64,000 bases of DNA. It comes from Pseudoalteromonas byunsanensis (GTDB lineage Bacteria; Pseudomonadota; Gammaproteobacteria; Enterobacterales; Alteromonadaceae). This document shows, piece by piece, positions 17,636 to 27,753 of the stretch. The translations under genes and the position numbers were made by a program. The notes beneath the pieces are model-generated. The model ran no database searches, was not told the DNA's origin, and saw nothing but the letters and a program-made list of their open reading frames with translations. The stretch is from positions 80,086 through 144,085 of the forward strand of contig NZ_MNAN01000031.1 in the NCBI RefSeq assembly GCF_001854475.1, written 5' to 3'. Position 1 is the stretch's first letter. Each line of letters opens with the position of its first letter.

Positions 17636-18004
17636 ATGTGTGGAACGAGATTTTTAAGTGGTGTTAAAGCAAATGTACAAGCCGCTAAAGGGTTTGATGA
17701 TGTGGTGCTGTACAGAAAGGGCAGGCAAGCCGTTTACATTAAGCATGTGTTTATGAATAAACTCCCAGCCAAGGTCAAACCCGACATGAGCGCTCAAAAT
17801 ATTGAATTTATTAAACAATTAGATACGCTCAATCTGCGCTGTTATGTACTTGTTCATGTTAAAAACAAGTTGCCGGGGGAGCATGACTTAGCCTTCTTTT
17901 TAGATGACTATGAGGCGATTCAGGGAGTGAGTAAAGAGGTTGCTATGCAAAGAACGATGCCTTTAGCATCTGCAACGCATTTAATCGATACCATTTTGCT
18001 ATGA
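17636..18004 (+). CDS. Unknown 122-aa protein, putative toxin of a TA-like pair
   Basis: Small mixed alpha/beta, basic protein (KAN, RKGRQ, KHVFMNK) with no membrane segment. I do not recognise it as RelE, HigB, MqsR, HipA or another known toxin. It precedes a small Xre-type HTH gene by 9 bp, which is the toxin-first order of HigBA-like systems, and a palindrome sits in front of the pair. The toxin role is inferred only from size and context. It could instead be the sensor half of a two-gene regulator. Confidence 0.6.
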   Translation: MCGTRFLSGVKANVQAAKGFDDVVLYRKGRQAVYIKHVFMNKLPAKVKPDMSAQNIEFIKQLDTLNLRCYVLVHVKNKLPGEHDLAFFLDDYEAIQGVSKEVAMQRTMPLASATHLIDTILL

Positions 18005-18013
18005 GGAAAGGAT

Positions 18014-18271
18014 ATGAGAAACAATATGGCAATGAGACAGGCGCAAGTTGATCGTTTTAAAACAGAATTACAGATCAGTATTCGCAATCTACGCAAGGAA
18101 AGAGGGCTTACACAAAGGCAATTGGCAACAATTTTAGGCGTAGATCAGGCGACCATCAGTAACTTTGAAAGTGGCAAAACCGTCATGAGTATCACTCAGG
18201 CATACGAGTTGGTACTGGTATTTGGTAAGGATTTTTCAAACCCAACGCTGGCGTTAGCGTCCGGCTATTAA
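18014..18271 (+). CDS. Xre-family HTH protein, putative antitoxin
   Basis: 85 aa. A canonical HTH_3 domain at about 23-75 (LRKERGLTQRQLATILGVD, QATISNFESG) is preceded by a basic helix and followed by a short tail. It lies 9 bp after the 122-aa gene with an AGGAAAGG site. Size, place and domain fit an antitoxin that represses its own operon through the palindrome at 17567. It is not closely similar to the HTH of the modules at 15156 and 16478. Confidence 0.75.
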   Translation: MRNNMAMRQAQVDRFKTELQISIRNLRKERGLTQRQLATILGVDQATISNFESGKTVMSITQAYELVLVFGKDFSNPTLALASGY

Positions 18272-18482
18272 CCGTAAATAGCCTATAATTAGGCTTGTAT
18301 TGAAGGCTTAACGCTGTTCCTTCGTAAGGGATGCGCATCCTAAATAGTCTGACTTTCTAAAGCAGATAACCGCCCACAATGGGCAAACCCATTCATCTGT
18401 AAAACTATTAAAATTTTCATGCAACTTAATTCGCTGTGCTTATTGCAATAATACACCTCGTTCCTTGTTTAAATTTTGCCAT

Positions 18483-18507
18483 AAAAAACCCCGTTAACTA
18501 ACGGGGC
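18483..18507 (-). terminator. Rho-independent terminator, minus strand
   Basis: Stem ccccgtt/aacgggg with a 4-nt loop; read on the minus strand it is followed by TTTTTTATGG. It lies just beyond the ACP remnant and would have ended that decayed operon. Confidence 0.8.
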
Positions 18508-18566
18508 TTTGATTGACTCGGGAATGACAGAGAATATGTTCACATATTCATATACGTTCCTGTTAT

Positions 18567-18823
18567 TCAGATTGCTGAAACTTCTTGAGTCATCTCGGCT
18601 TTTACCTTATCCACCAGCTCATTGAGGTTACTACAATCCATAACCCATTCAAAATCAACATAAATACCGGCTTTTTCTTCCAACAGTTCACAAAACTCTA
18701 CCACATCAATTAGCTCAAGCCCCAGTAATGACATATCCAGCTTCATGTGCTCTTAGTTAAAGTTTTTGGTTACAAAACGAGTGCCCGAGCTCATCACTAG
18801 GTCTTTAATTGATGTGTTCCACT
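18567..18823 (-). pseudogene. Acyl carrier protein remnant
   Basis: Read on the minus strand, an AGGAG site and GTG are followed by an ACP-like N-terminal helix (KDLVMSSGTRF) in a shifted frame, an in-frame TAA, and then a 59-codon open stretch (ATG at 18746) with LLGLELIDVVEFCELLEE and VDFEW, the core helices of an ACP. The phosphopantetheine-bearing serine expected in a GLDSL-type motif is replaced (GLELI). Frameshift, stop and lost serine mean it cannot make a working carrier. It lies directly downstream of a fatty acyl-AMP ligase remnant, the usual FAAL-ACP pairing. Confidence 0.75.
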
Positions 18824-18864
18824 TTAAACTCCTTGCCTATCTAACATCCACTTGATCACTACTA

Positions 18865-19345
18865 AGCTAAGCCGGCCACTAATAAATTGCTCGCACAAGT
18901 TTAGTGGCGTATTTTTCCGCTTGGAGTCATAGCTACAGTAGAAGGTTGCAGCAATACAATGTGGTATACAGATATCGCAAACTCTCAAATACCGCTTTTC
19001 AAATCGCATTAGTCACATCAACGCAATCGGCATTTTTTACATGGGTGCGTTCTACTTCATGAACGAGGAGCTGGTACTCTTTGTTGTTGTCATACATGTA
19101 CATCGCAGCACAACGCTCATTTGTGAGCGCTTCATGGGCGTTGTAGCTACATAACTCAACATCTTGTGGGTAAATTTTGCGACCGTTAAAAATCAGTAAG
19201 CCTTTGACTATGCAAGTAATAAATAGGTTTTCTCCATCAATAAAACCTAAATCGCCAGTGTTAAGATAGCGCTTTCCACAGTCATCGTTTGCAAAACGGT
19301 TTTGAAGTGTTTCTCTGGTGGTGCCCTAGTTATCCCAGTAGCTAT
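18865..19345 (-). pseudogene. Fatty acyl-AMP ligase C-terminal remnant
   Basis: Minus-strand reading gives YWDN, a TAG stop, then GTTRETLQNRF, RYLNTGDLGFIDG, GLLIFNGRKIYPQDVE and VHEVER, which is the C-terminal part of a fatty acyl-AMP ligase (TGDLGFLDG and the NGRNHYPQDIE block are hallmarks). After a frameshift the extreme C-terminus continues as SVYHIVLLQPST...TPSGKIRH before another stop. The N-terminal ~400 residues are missing. Such ligases activate fatty acids as acyl-adenylates and load them on an ACP for lipopeptide or polyketide synthesis. This is a relic of a lost operon. Confidence 0.8.
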
Positions 19346-19454
19346 ATTTCACCGACCTGCATATGAGCATTTTGTAAAAAAATAAATGCCCCACTCATAA
19401 CAAAACAGTTTCCTATTACATCTCAATCATTGACAAGTATATACACCTATATAT

Positions 19455-20618
19455 CTAACTGTTCCGATAGCTTTTATCGACAACTTTTTTATCCAATATA
19501 GGGCATCCATTAAAGCTAGCGAACTTTTCTAGTTCTTTGCTTAACAAAGAAAAGAACTCTTCCCTATCAAACTCCAAGTCCTCTAAATGTAAGCTCAATA
19601 CTTCAAAGCGCTGCTCACTGCGATGAGCTTTACAATCAATACGCCCTACTAGCTGATCAGCAAACAAAATTGGCAAACAAAAATATCCGTATTTTCTTTT
19701 GTCTTGAGCGACATAGCATTCGATTTTGTAATCAAAGCCAAACAACTCGTTTAGTCGCTCTCTGTGAATTACCAAATTGTCAAAAGGCGATAAAACCTTT
19801 ACCACGCTCTTAGATTGAATTGGTTGCTCAAAGGTCTGAGTATCCACATAAAGCTCTTTGCCCTTACCATGTTTAACGACCGTAATATCTCCAGATTGAA
19901 TGTGGTCATTGAGGAGCTGGCGCATTTCTTCTCTAAGCGGTTTTCCTGGTCGTAAATGCACGAGTTGCTTCCAATTGAACACGCCATGAGCTCTTCTGGT
20001 AGTGTTAAATAAATACTCTGCATATTCACTTAATGATGGAGTGCTCGTATTCAGGCCGCAGGGCAAACAACGCTCAGGTAAGTCATAGACTTTTTCCATA
20101 CCGTTACGCTTGCACACCATTAGCTCACCACGCATAAACAGATGTTCTACAGCACGTTTACCCGGTCCATAACTCCACCAGTTGCCTTTGGCGCCTCCTT
20201 TTTTATCAATATCTCGAAGCCGCAATGGGCCTTCAGATTTTACGCGCGCCAGTACATCTTTCATCAGTTGAGTATGCGTGCTTTGAAAATAGCGATTTTC
20301 ACCATTACGTATACTGTTCATTTGTATCAGTGCGAACCGATAGTCTTGCATTGGTAAATACGCCGCGGCGTGATACCAATATTCGAAAATGCTTTGCTCT
20401 TTAATTAGTTGATTGAGGTAATTGGGGTTGTAGTTAGGCACGCGACTCCATAACACATGATTATGCGCGCGCTCTACAACGCTTAGTGTATCAATTTGCA
20501 CATAACCCAAATGCTCAATAACAAGCTTGGTTGCTTGCAAGCCATCACTCGACTCAACCTCAGAAAGTAGCCCTTGTTTGGCCAGCGTAATACGCCTAAG
20601 TTGTTCAAATTGCTCCAT
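19455..20618 (-). CDS. ycaQ: YcaQ/AlkX-type DNA glycosylase
   Basis: 387 aa, HTH_42 (DUF1006) family of winged-helix DNA glycosylases that unhook interstrand crosslinks and remove bulky alkylated bases. Conserved blocks are VQIDTLSVVERAHNHVLWSR, with the QxD catalytic motif (QID), and FEYWYHAAAYLPM. The start at ATG 20618 is chosen because AGGAG lies 6 nt before it; a TTG at 20663 would also be in frame but lacks a site. The FAAL/ACP relic follows on the same strand 110 bp downstream. Confidence 0.88.
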   Translation of the reverse strand: MEQFEQLRRITLAKQGLLSEVESSDGLQATKLVIEHLGYVQIDTLSVVERAHNHVLWSRVPNYNPNYLNQLIKEQSIFEYWYHAAAYLPMQDYRFALIQMNSIRNGENRYFQSTHTQLMKDVLARVKSEGPLRLRDIDKKGGAKGNWWSYGPGKRAVEHLFMRGELMVCKRNGMEKVYDLPERCLPCGLNTSTPSLSEYAEYLFNTTRRAHGVFNWKQLVHLRPGKPLREEMRQLLNDHIQSGDITVVKHGKGKELYVDTQTFEQPIQSKSVVKVLSPFDNLVIHRERLNELFGFDYKIECYVAQDKRKYGYFCLPILFADQLVGRIDCKAHRSEQRFEVLSLHLEDLEFDREEFFSLLSKELEKFASFNGCPILDKKVVDKSYRNS

Positions 20619-21015
20619 ATAACACTCCTGTTCCTCACTAAAATAGGGGTTGTCCATAAACAAGTTTCTAGTGCCTTTTACAACTTGCCTAATACTGGCT
20701 CAATAACTGAACTACCGACATTTGGATTGATTGCTCAAGACGACTTTAAACCTTTCCTTTGGCTGTCAAGTTTGGCCAGTTATTCTTAGTACGCTACACA
20801 TATTTCCTTAAGCACCTATCTAACACGGTTAACTCTGGAATAGGGGTTATCATACAAGTTGTACCGCGGCAGGGTCACCCATTTACTAACTATTAAGCGC
20901 AGACTAGCCCCTTTAGACTTTCTTGAGAGGAGCTACAGTACATGTAAAAGCTATCAATATGATTTAAATAGATGTATGAATTAGTTGAGGTATTGGTAGC
21001 AACCAAACAAAAAGA
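20619..21015. other. Intergenic region, no gene seen
   Basis: About 400 bp between the parC terminator and ycaQ. It should contain the ycaQ promoter. I see no coding region, RNA gene or strong hairpin in it. Confidence 0.5.
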
Positions 21016-21043
21016 AACAAAAACGGCGCTTGTCAGCGCCGTT
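21016..21043 (-). terminator. Rho-independent terminator after parC
   Basis: Stem aacggcgct/agcgccgtt with a TGTC loop; the minus-strand transcript continues into a T-rich tail. It lies 25 bp past the parC stop and ends the long nudF-to-parC operon. Confidence 0.88.
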
Positions 21044-21067
21044 CTGAATCGTAATTGACATCAAAGC

Positions 21068-23371
21068 TTATTCTTCATGTTGCTCAATTGATGCATCTTC
21101 GATAACTGAATTGACAAGTTTATTCTCAATTTCGTACTCATCAACACGCTGTAAACCACGGGGCAATTTATTACCGCGACGGCCTCGCTCACCATGATAG
21201 TGTTCTAAATCACTGGGCTTAAGCGTTAGTTTTCGCTTACCTGCATGAAGGGTGACTGAGCAGCCCTCTGGTACACAAGCCAAAACCTTAACAAACTCTT
21301 CTCGAGCTTGAACTTTAGCACTGGGGATTGAAATAATCTTATTCCCCTTACCTTTGCCCAATTTTGGCAAATCACGAAGTGGGAACAATAGCATTCGACC
21401 TTCGTTTGAAATCGCCATACACATGTCAGTGGCCACATCATTTACAGTAATAGGTGCCATAAGCTGCGCGCCTTTTGGCACGCTGACCAGCGCCTTACCA
21501 TTTTTGTTTTTACTCACTAGGTCGTTAAACTCAGTGATAAAGCCATAACCACCATCGGTTGCCATTAGGTATAGGGTTTTTTCATCGCCCATTACCACAT
21601 GCTCAAAGATACTCCCAGCTCCTAGGTTGAAGCGCCCAGTCATTGGTTCGCCTTGGCTACGCGCAGAGGGCAAACTATGTGCTTCAGTAGCAAAAGCTCG
21701 ACCAGAGGTATCTAAAAATACCGCTGGTTGATTACTGCGCCCTTTCGCTGACGCTTTATAGCTATCACCTGAGCGGTAACTTAAACCTTCTGCATCAATA
21801 TCATGGCCTTTAGCTACACGCGCCCAGCCCTTATCTGAGAGCACCACCGTAACCGACTCGGATGGGATCAAATCTTTTTCGCTTAGCGCTTTTGCCTCTG
21901 AGCGCTCGATCACTGGTGAACGACGCTCATCGCCATATAGCTCAGCCGCTTCTTGGATTTCTTTTTTCATCAGTGTCGACATGCGACGCTCAGAACCCAA
22001 GGTGAGCTGTAACTTATCGCGCTCAATGCATAACTCATCCTGCTCACCACGAATTTTCACTTCTTCTAACTTAGCTAAGTGACGTAGTTTTAAATCAAGA
22101 ATGGCTTCAGCCTGCTTATCCGATAAGTCAAAGCGCGCTATTAACTCTTCTTTTGGCTTATCTTGGGTGCGAATAATTTCTATGACTTCGTCTATATTCA
22201 AAAACGCGGTCATTAAGCCTTCTAAAATATGCAAGCGAGCCAAGACTTTATCTAGGCGATATTGCAAACGTCGGCGTACCGTTTCACGACGGAACACCAG
22301 CCACTCTGATAAAATTTGCAGTAAATCTTTAACCTGTGGACGACCATCAAGGCCAATCATATTAAGGTTAACGCGATAACTTTTCTCTAAGTCAGTGGTG
22401 GCGAATAGATGCGCCATCAAAGGTTCAAGTTTCACACGGTTTGAACGCGGTACAATTACAATACGGGTTGGGTTTTCATGATCAGACTCATCACGCAAGT
22501 CTGCAACCATCGGCAGTTTTTTCGCGGTCATTTGGGCCGCTATTTGCTCCAGCACTTTGGCACCTGAACATTGGTGAGGCAAAGCGGTGATGACAATGTC
22601 TCCTTGCTCTTCACTATAAACTGCACGCATTTTGATAGAGCCGCGACCTGTAGTATAAATCTTTTGAATATCAGATTTAGCGGTAATTATCTCTGCATCT
22701 GTGGGGTAATCAGGTGCTTGCACCACTTCTAACAGCTCTTCAAGAGTAGTCTTTGGCTGATCAAGCAGCATACAACAAGCGGTAGCTAATTCATTGACAT
22801 TATGAGGCGGAATATCTGTTGCCATACCAACGGCAATACCAGTTACACCATTGAGTAGAATATGTGGCAAACGAGATGGTAATACCTTGGGTTCATCCAT
22901 GGTGCCATCAAAGTTTGGTGTCCAATCTACGGTTCCTTGGCCAAGTTCTTTGAGTAATACTTCTGAGAATTTTGACAAACGCGCTTCGGTATAACGCATG
23001 GCAGCAAATGATTTAGGATCATCCGCGGCACCCCAGTTACCTTGCCCATCGACCAATGGGTAACGGTATGAGAACGGTTGCGCCATTAATACCATGGCTT
23101 CGTAACAGGCACTATCTCCATGTGGATGATATTTACCTAACACGTCACCCACCGTACGGGCTGATTTTTTGTACTTAGCGGCAGCTGATAACCCCAGCTC
23201 GCTCATGGCATACACGATACGACGCTGCACCGGCTTTAAACCATCACCAATATGAGGCAAAGCTCGGTCCATGATCACATACATGGAGTAGTTCAAATAG
23301 GCGTCTTCGGTAAAACGCCCCATCGTTTGTTGTTCAATCCCCTGTAAAGACAAGGTTTGAGGATCAGTCAT
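21068..23371 (-). CDS. parC: DNA topoisomerase IV subunit A
   Basis: 767 aa, full length. The N-terminal breakage-reunion domain has the catalytic tyrosine in [10 protein letters not shown]; the quinolone region reads [11 protein letters not shown], with Ser and Glu at the places of E. coli S80 and E84, i.e. the susceptible form. The C-terminal beta-pinwheel domain is present. With ParE it decatenates daughter chromosomes. It is separated from parE by a sugar-dehydrogenase-like gene and ends the operon. Confidence 0.97.
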   Translation of the reverse strand: MTDPQTLSLQGIEQQTMGRFTEDAYLNYSMYVIMDRALPHIGDGLKPVQRRIVYAMSELGLSAAAKYKKSARTVGDVLGKYHPHGDSACYEAMVLMAQPFSYRYPLVDGQGNWGAADDPKSFAAMRYTEARLSKFSEVLLKELGQGTVDWTPNFDGTMDEPKVLPSRLPHILLNGVTGIAVGMATDIPPHNVNELATACCMLLDQPKTTLEELLEVVQAPDYPTDAEIITAKSDIQKIYTTGRGSIKMRAVYSEEQGDIVITALPHQCSGAKVLEQIAAQMTAKKLPMVADLRDESDHENPTRIVIVPRSNRVKLEPLMAHLFATTDLEKSYRVNLNMIGLDGRPQVKDLLQILSEWLVFRRETVRRRLQYRLDKVLARLHILEGLMTAFLNIDEVIEIIRTQDKPKEELIARFDLSDKQAEAILDLKLRHLAKLEEVKIRGEQDELCIERDKLQLTLGSERRMSTLMKKEIQEAAELYGDERRSPVIERSEAKALSEKDLIPSESVTVVLSDKGWARVAKGHDIDAEGLSYRSGDSYKASAKGRSNQPAVFLDTSGRAFATEAHSLPSARSQGEPMTGRFNLGAGSIFEHVVMGDEKTLYLMATDGGYGFITEFNDLVSKNKNGKALVSVPKGAQLMAPITVNDVATDMCMAISNEGRMLLFPLRDLPKLGKGKGNKIISIPSAKVQAREEFVKVLACVPEGCSVTLHAGKRKLTLKPSDLEHYHGERGRRGNKLPRGLQRVDEYEIENKLVNSVIEDASIEQHEE

Positions 23372-23379
23372 GTAACACC

Positions 23380-24498
23380 CTATTTATTGTTATAGCGAAC
23401 GCGATATATCGCATTGGCAAAATCGTCCGACACCAACAAGCTGCCATCTGCAAGCTCGGCAAATGCAACCGGACGACCCAAGGTTTGTTCTTTATCTAAA
23501 AAGCCGCTAATAAAGGGCTCATAGGCAGTAATTTCGCCTTCTTTGATGGTGGCCATCATTACTCGATAACCTACTTTTTCACTGCGATTCCAAGAGCCAT
23601 GCTCTGCAACAAACAGCCTATTATGCATCACCTTTGCAAACTGCTTACCACGGTAAAAGTGAATGCCCAGCGGGGCAACATGAGCTTGCAAAGCAAGTTT
23701 AGGCGCTGTGTATTTTTGCATATCAGCTAGCGTTTTGCCTTTGCCAAACTCAGGGTCTAACACACTGCCACCATGGACATATGGAAAACCAAAGTGCTCG
23801 CCATCAAAGCTCACACGGTTTATTTCATCGGGCGGAATATCATCCCCCATCATGTCTCGACCATTATCAGAAAACCAAAGCGCACCACTTTGCGGATTGA
23901 TATCAAACCCAACAGAGTTGCGTACCCCTTGGGCTATGGTGGTGAGTTTTTTACTCTCTAAATTAAGAGAGAAAATACGCCCATATTTTTCGTCTTCGGC
24001 GCACACGTTACAAGGCACGCCCACTGGCACTAAAAGCTCGCCATTATCAGCAAAGCGAATAAACTTCCAACCATGGTGACGAGCGGTTGGTAACTTATCA
24101 AAAACCACCTCAAAGGTTGGTTTTGTGAGTTGTTTATCAATATTTTTGAAACGTATAATACGATGGACTTCAGCGACATATAAATCGCCCTGATTAAACG
24201 CCAAACCAGATGGCATATTAAGCCCTTGAGCCAATACAATCTGGCGATCCGCAACGCCATCCTGATTGTGGTCAATCAGCGCATACACTTTGCCTGCCTT
24301 TCGCGAGCCAACATACACCACTCCTGATGATGAAACCGCTAACTGTCTAGCGTTCTCAACATTTTTTGCAAAGTAGTTGAGCTCATAGCCTTTTGGCAAA
24401 GTTAATCGGGCTAACAACTCATCATTTGCACTGACAGGGTTAATCAACATAAGTAAACTGGTGACTACTGCTGTTGCTAGTATGCCAAACCGAATCAT
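23380..24498 (-). CDS. PQQ-type sugar (sorbosone) dehydrogenase-like protein
   Basis: About 372 aa. An N-terminal signal peptide ends near PVSAN, so it is periplasmic. The body is a six-bladed beta-propeller of the glucose/sorbosone dehydrogenase family, with [11 protein letters not shown], a calcium-like loop, WFSDNGRD and [11 protein letters not shown] typical of the group. Whether it binds PQQ is unknown. The ATG at 24498 has a GAGGTG site; the frame can also start at a GTG overlapping the parE stop. It lies in tight linkage between parE and parC (8 bp before parC). Confidence 0.8.
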   Translation of the reverse strand: MIRFGILATAVVTSLLMLINPVSANDELLARLTLPKGYELNYFAKNVENARQLAVSSSGVVYVGSRKAGKVYALIDHNQDGVADRQIVLAQGLNMPSGLAFNQGDLYVAEVHRIIRFKNIDKQLTKPTFEVVFDKLPTARHHGWKFIRFADNGELLVPVGVPCNVCAEDEKYGRIFSLNLESKKLTTIAQGVRNSVGFDINPQSGALWFSDNGRDMMGDDIPPDEINRVSFDGEHFGFPYVHGGSVLDPEFGKGKTLADMQKYTAPKLALQAHVAPLGIHFYRGKQFAKVMHNRLFVAEHGSWNRSEKVGYRVMMATIKEGEITAYEPFISGFLDKEQTLGRPVAFAELADGSLLVSDDFANAIYRVRYNNK

Positions 24499-24500
24499 GA

Positions 24501-26396
24501 TCACACCTCTACCTGTGCTTTATCACCATGATTTTCAAGCCACTCTTTTCTATCACCTGAGCGCTTTTTGGCCAATAACATGTCCATCATTTCCATGGTC
24601 TGTTCCTGCTCATCCAGTGTTAACTGCACCAAGCGTCGCGTATTTGGATCCATTGTTGTTTCACGAAGTTGTAAAGGGTTCATCTCACCTAGACCTTTAA
24701 AGCGCTGTACGTTTACCTTACCTCGCTTTTTCTCGGCTTCGATGCGGTCCAACACGCCTTTTTTCTCATCTTCATCCAATGCATAATAAACCTCTTTGCC
24801 CACATCTATACGAAACAGCGGAGGCATCGCGACATACACATGCCCTTGTTTAACCAAGGTTGGGAAGTGACGCACAAATAGCGCACATAACAGGGTCGCA
24901 ATGTGCAACCCATCAGAGTCCGCATCGGCAAGGATACAAATTTTGCCATAGCGTAGGCCCGATAAATCCTCAGAGTCAGGGTCAATCCCCAATGCTACTG
25001 AAATATCATGGACTTCTTGTGAGGCGAGGATCTGACCCGAATCAACTTCCCAAGTATTTAAGATTTTACCTCTGAGCGGCATAATTGCCTGAAACTCACG
25101 GTCTCGCGCTTGTTTTGCAGACCCTCCAGCAGAATCCCCTTCAACCAGAAATAATTCAGAACGCTCTGTTTCACTGCCCGAGCAATCAGTAAGTTTGCCG
25201 GGTAATGCAGGGCCTGAAGTGACCTTCTTTCGGACCACTTTTTTCGCCGCTCGCATCCGCTTTTGAGCATTGCTGATACATAATTCAGCAAGCAATTCTG
25301 CCGTATCGGTATGCTCGTTCAACCAAAGGCTAAATGCATCTTTGACGATACCTGATACGAATGTGGCACACGAACGCGAAGAAAGTTTTTCTTTGGTTTG
25401 CCCCGCAAATTGCGGATCCTGCATTTTTACCGACAATACATAACTACATCGATCCCAAATATCGTCAGGTGTAAGCTTTACGCCACGTGGTAACAGGTTA
25501 CGAAACTCACAAAACTCTCGCATTGCTTCAAGTAAGCCCTGTCTTAAGCCATTTACATGAGTACCGCCTTGTGCAGTCGGTATGAGGTTCACATAACTTT
25601 CGGTGATTGACTCGCCACCTTCAGGCAACCAATGCAGAGCCCAATCAACGCCCTCTGTGGAACCACTAAAACTGCCAGTAAATGGATTTTTTGGTAAGAC
25701 TTCGTAACCTTGTGAACTGTCTTTTAAATAGTCCTCAAGCCCCGCTTCATAGTGCCATTCCTGAGTTTCTTTTGTTTGTTTATTAACAAAACGAATTCTA
25801 AGACCTGGACACAGCACCGCTTTTGCTTTAAGTACATGATTAAGTTTGGCTAAAGAGAAATTTGCAGAGTCAAAATAGCTAGCGTCAGGCCAAAAATGTA
25901 CCGACGTACCGGTGTTACGCTTGCCCACGGTGCCAGTCACCGTTAAATCTTGTACTTTATCACCATGCTCAAAGGCCATTTCATATACTTGCCCATCACG
26001 CTTGACAGTGATCTCAACACGGCTAGACAAGGCGTTTACAACCGAGATCCCTACCCCATGCAAACCACCTGAAAACTGATAGTTCTTATTAGAAAACTTA
26101 CCACCAGCATGGAGTTTAGTAAGAATAAGCTCTACGCCTGGCAAGCCTTCTTCTGGGTGAATATCCACAGGCATACCACGGCCGTCATCAAGCACTTCGA
26201 GCGAGTTATCTTCATGTAAAATAACATCTATTTTAGTAGCATGCCCCGCGAGCGCTTCGTCCACGCTGTTATCGATCACCTCTTGTCCAAGGTGGTTAGG
26301 ACGTGTGGTATCCGTATACATGCCTGGACGACGTTTTACAGGTTCTAGACCATTTAAAACCTCAATAGCTTCGGCGTTATAATTTTGCTCGCTCAT
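24501..26396 (-). CDS. parE: DNA topoisomerase IV subunit B
   Basis: 631 aa. GHKL ATPase domain (LDDGRGMPVD, GGLHGVGISVVNALS), transducer domain, and TOPRIM domain with LVEGDSAGG, PLRGKILN and ADADSDGLHIATL. The length and the EVHDIS spacing fit ParE and not the longer GyrB. Upstream gene yqiA ends 32 bp away. Confidence 0.97.
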   Translation of the reverse strand: MSEQNYNAEAIEVLNGLEPVKRRPGMYTDTTRPNHLGQEVIDNSVDEALAGHATKIDVILHEDNSLEVLDDGRGMPVDIHPEEGLPGVELILTKLHAGGKFSNKNYQFSGGLHGVGISVVNALSSRVEITVKRDGQVYEMAFEHGDKVQDLTVTGTVGKRNTGTSVHFWPDASYFDSANFSLAKLNHVLKAKAVLCPGLRIRFVNKQTKETQEWHYEAGLEDYLKDSSQGYEVLPKNPFTGSFSGSTEGVDWALHWLPEGGESITESYVNLIPTAQGGTHVNGLRQGLLEAMREFCEFRNLLPRGVKLTPDDIWDRCSYVLSVKMQDPQFAGQTKEKLSSRSCATFVSGIVKDAFSLWLNEHTDTAELLAELCISNAQKRMRAAKKVVRKKVTSGPALPGKLTDCSGSETERSELFLVEGDSAGGSAKQARDREFQAIMPLRGKILNTWEVDSGQILASQEVHDISVALGIDPDSEDLSGLRYGKICILADADSDGLHIATLLCALFVRHFPTLVKQGHVYVAMPPLFRIDVGKEVYYALDEDEKKGVLDRIEAEKKRGKVNVQRFKGLGEMNPLQLRETTMDPNTRRLVQLTLDEQEQTMEMMDMLLAKKRSGDRKEWLENHGDKAQVEV

Positions 26397-26428
26397 AGGT
26401 AAATTCTTTTTATTTAATTCGTTCTGTT

Positions 26429-26995
26429 TTACGTGATTTTAAGAAAATTGACAACAGTGTCAAAGTAACGTTGAAAGCCCATAAAACTGTGATCACCAGC
26501 AAACTCTACTCGTTGCAGGCATGATTTGTAGTATTGCAGCGCATGTTGGTACGGCAGAACTTCATCACCCATTTGCTGCAAAAGCATCAACAATGATGGG
26601 GCTGTGAGTCGCTGTAAGTACAATTTCCGCAGAGCATACACATGTTCTTGACCCAGTTGATAATGTATCTGTTGATAGGGATTATACTGTGGGCCCAAAT
26701 AATCCGCCAATAATTCAAAAGGTCTAACAGCAGGATTAATCACAACCGCTGGAATATTATGCCGCTGCGATAGATATGTGGCATAAAACCCTCCAAGGGA
26801 GCTTCCCATCAACACCGTATTACCATCAACTAAAGCTTCAAGCTGGACAATGGCAACACGAGGGTCATAGTGCAAACGCGGTGTAATATAGTGACATTGA
26901 AAAGCTTGCTCTTTTAGCCATAAACCAAATTGCTGGGCCTTGGCTGATAGTTCTGAACTGTTAAAACCATGAATGTAAATCACTCGTTTAACCAT
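26429..26995 (-). CDS. yqiA: YqiA family esterase
   Basis: 188 aa alpha/beta-hydrolase of UPF0227. It starts VIYIHGFNSS, with the nucleophile elbow GSSLGG (Ser) and a late catalytic His in GDHSF. E. coli YqiA hydrolyses short-chain p-nitrophenyl and palmitoyl-CoA esters. The start overlaps the cpdA end by 16 bp. Its place between cpdA and parE is the same as in E. coli. Confidence 0.92.
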   Translation of the reverse strand: MVKRVIYIHGFNSSELSAKAQQFGLWLKEQAFQCHYITPRLHYDPRVAIVQLEALVDGNTVLMGSSLGGFYATYLSQRHNIPAVVINPAVRPFELLADYLGPQYNPYQQIHYQLGQEHVYALRKLYLQRLTAPSLLMLLQQMGDEVLPYQHALQYYKSCLQRVEFAGDHSFMGFQRYFDTVVNFLKIT

Positions 26996-27753
26996 ATAAC
27001 CTCAGTATAATAGCTCTGTCCATCAATGCTGAGTAATCGCCATGCTGGGCCTGTATCCTGCTGCTGCCAGTCGCTGACATGTTTTGCAAACTGAACGGAT
27101 GTAGCTGGCGTTGCATATACATCAAGGCCTCTAAAGTGGGCTTGATACTCGTTATGCACATGACCATGAAAAAGCGCTAATACACCAGTGCCATCAACCA
27201 GTGTATTAAGTAACTGCGGCCCATTTTCAAGAATGTGCTTATCTAAGTAGCCACTAATGGGTAGCGGATGATGGTGGCAAAAAGCAATCGTTTTTTTGTC
27301 TGATCTTTCAAGTACTGCTGTGATCTCTCTAAGATGCTGTGCTGTACACCAGCCAGCTGGCGTATTCCCTTTGGAGTCTAACAGTAAAATATCTAGATTG
27401 TTCGTGTACAAATGTTTTGCAGCACTTATCTGGCCCTCACTGATATCCTCAAGCAACTGTATTTCATCATGATTGCCTGGTACCCAAAATACCGGACAAG
27501 ACAACCCAGAGCGCTTGAGCAGCAAGCTAAATAACTCATATGAGGCGCGACTGTGATCTTGCGTCAGATCACCACCAAATATCACCCCGTCGATATCATA
27601 CTCTGTAAGTTGCTCAAATACTCGCTGTAAGTATTCTGCGGTATTCACATTAAAATACTGGCCTTGTGGGTCACCAAAAAGATGACTATCTGTAACATGA
27701 GCAAGCTTAATTTGCCGCTTTTTAAAATAGTGAGTTTGCTCAAACCAAGCCAT
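26980..27753 (-). CDS. cpdA: 3',5'-cyclic AMP phosphodiesterase
   Basis: 257 aa calcineurin-like metallophosphoesterase of the CpdA group. Metal-binding motifs are HVTDSHLFG, GGDLTQDHS, GNHDE, CHHHP and GHVHNE, in order. It hydrolyses cAMP to AMP and so lowers CRP signalling. It overlaps the DUF1249 gene upstream by 14 bp and yqiA downstream by 16 bp, so all are co-translated. Confidence 0.93.
   Translation of the reverse strand: MAWFEQTHYFKKRQIKLAHVTDSHLFGDPQGQYFNVNTAEYLQRVFEQLTEYDIDGVIFGGDLTQDHSRASYELFSLLLKRSGLSCPVFWVPGNHDEIQLLEDISEGQISAAKHLYTNNLDILLLDSKGNTPAGWCTAQHLREITAVLERSDKKTIAFCHHHPLPISGYLDKHILENGPQLLNTLVDGTGVLALFHGHVHNEYQAHFRGLDVYATPATSVQFAKHVSDWQQQDTGPAWRLLSIDGQSYYTEVIWLNE

Noticed and set aside
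18329..18340. 12-bp perfect palindrome GGATGCGCATCC after the TA-like pair
   Set aside because: Too short and isolated to assign a role; no T-tract, no second copy noticed.
18824..19009. A 61-codon open frame on the minus strand
   Set aside because: It is a shifted reading through the fatty acyl-AMP ligase remnant; the meaningful residues lie in other frames.
23708..24079. 123-codon plus-strand open frame inside the sugar-dehydrogenase-like gene
   Set aside because: Antisense shadow with no ribosome site or recognisable content.
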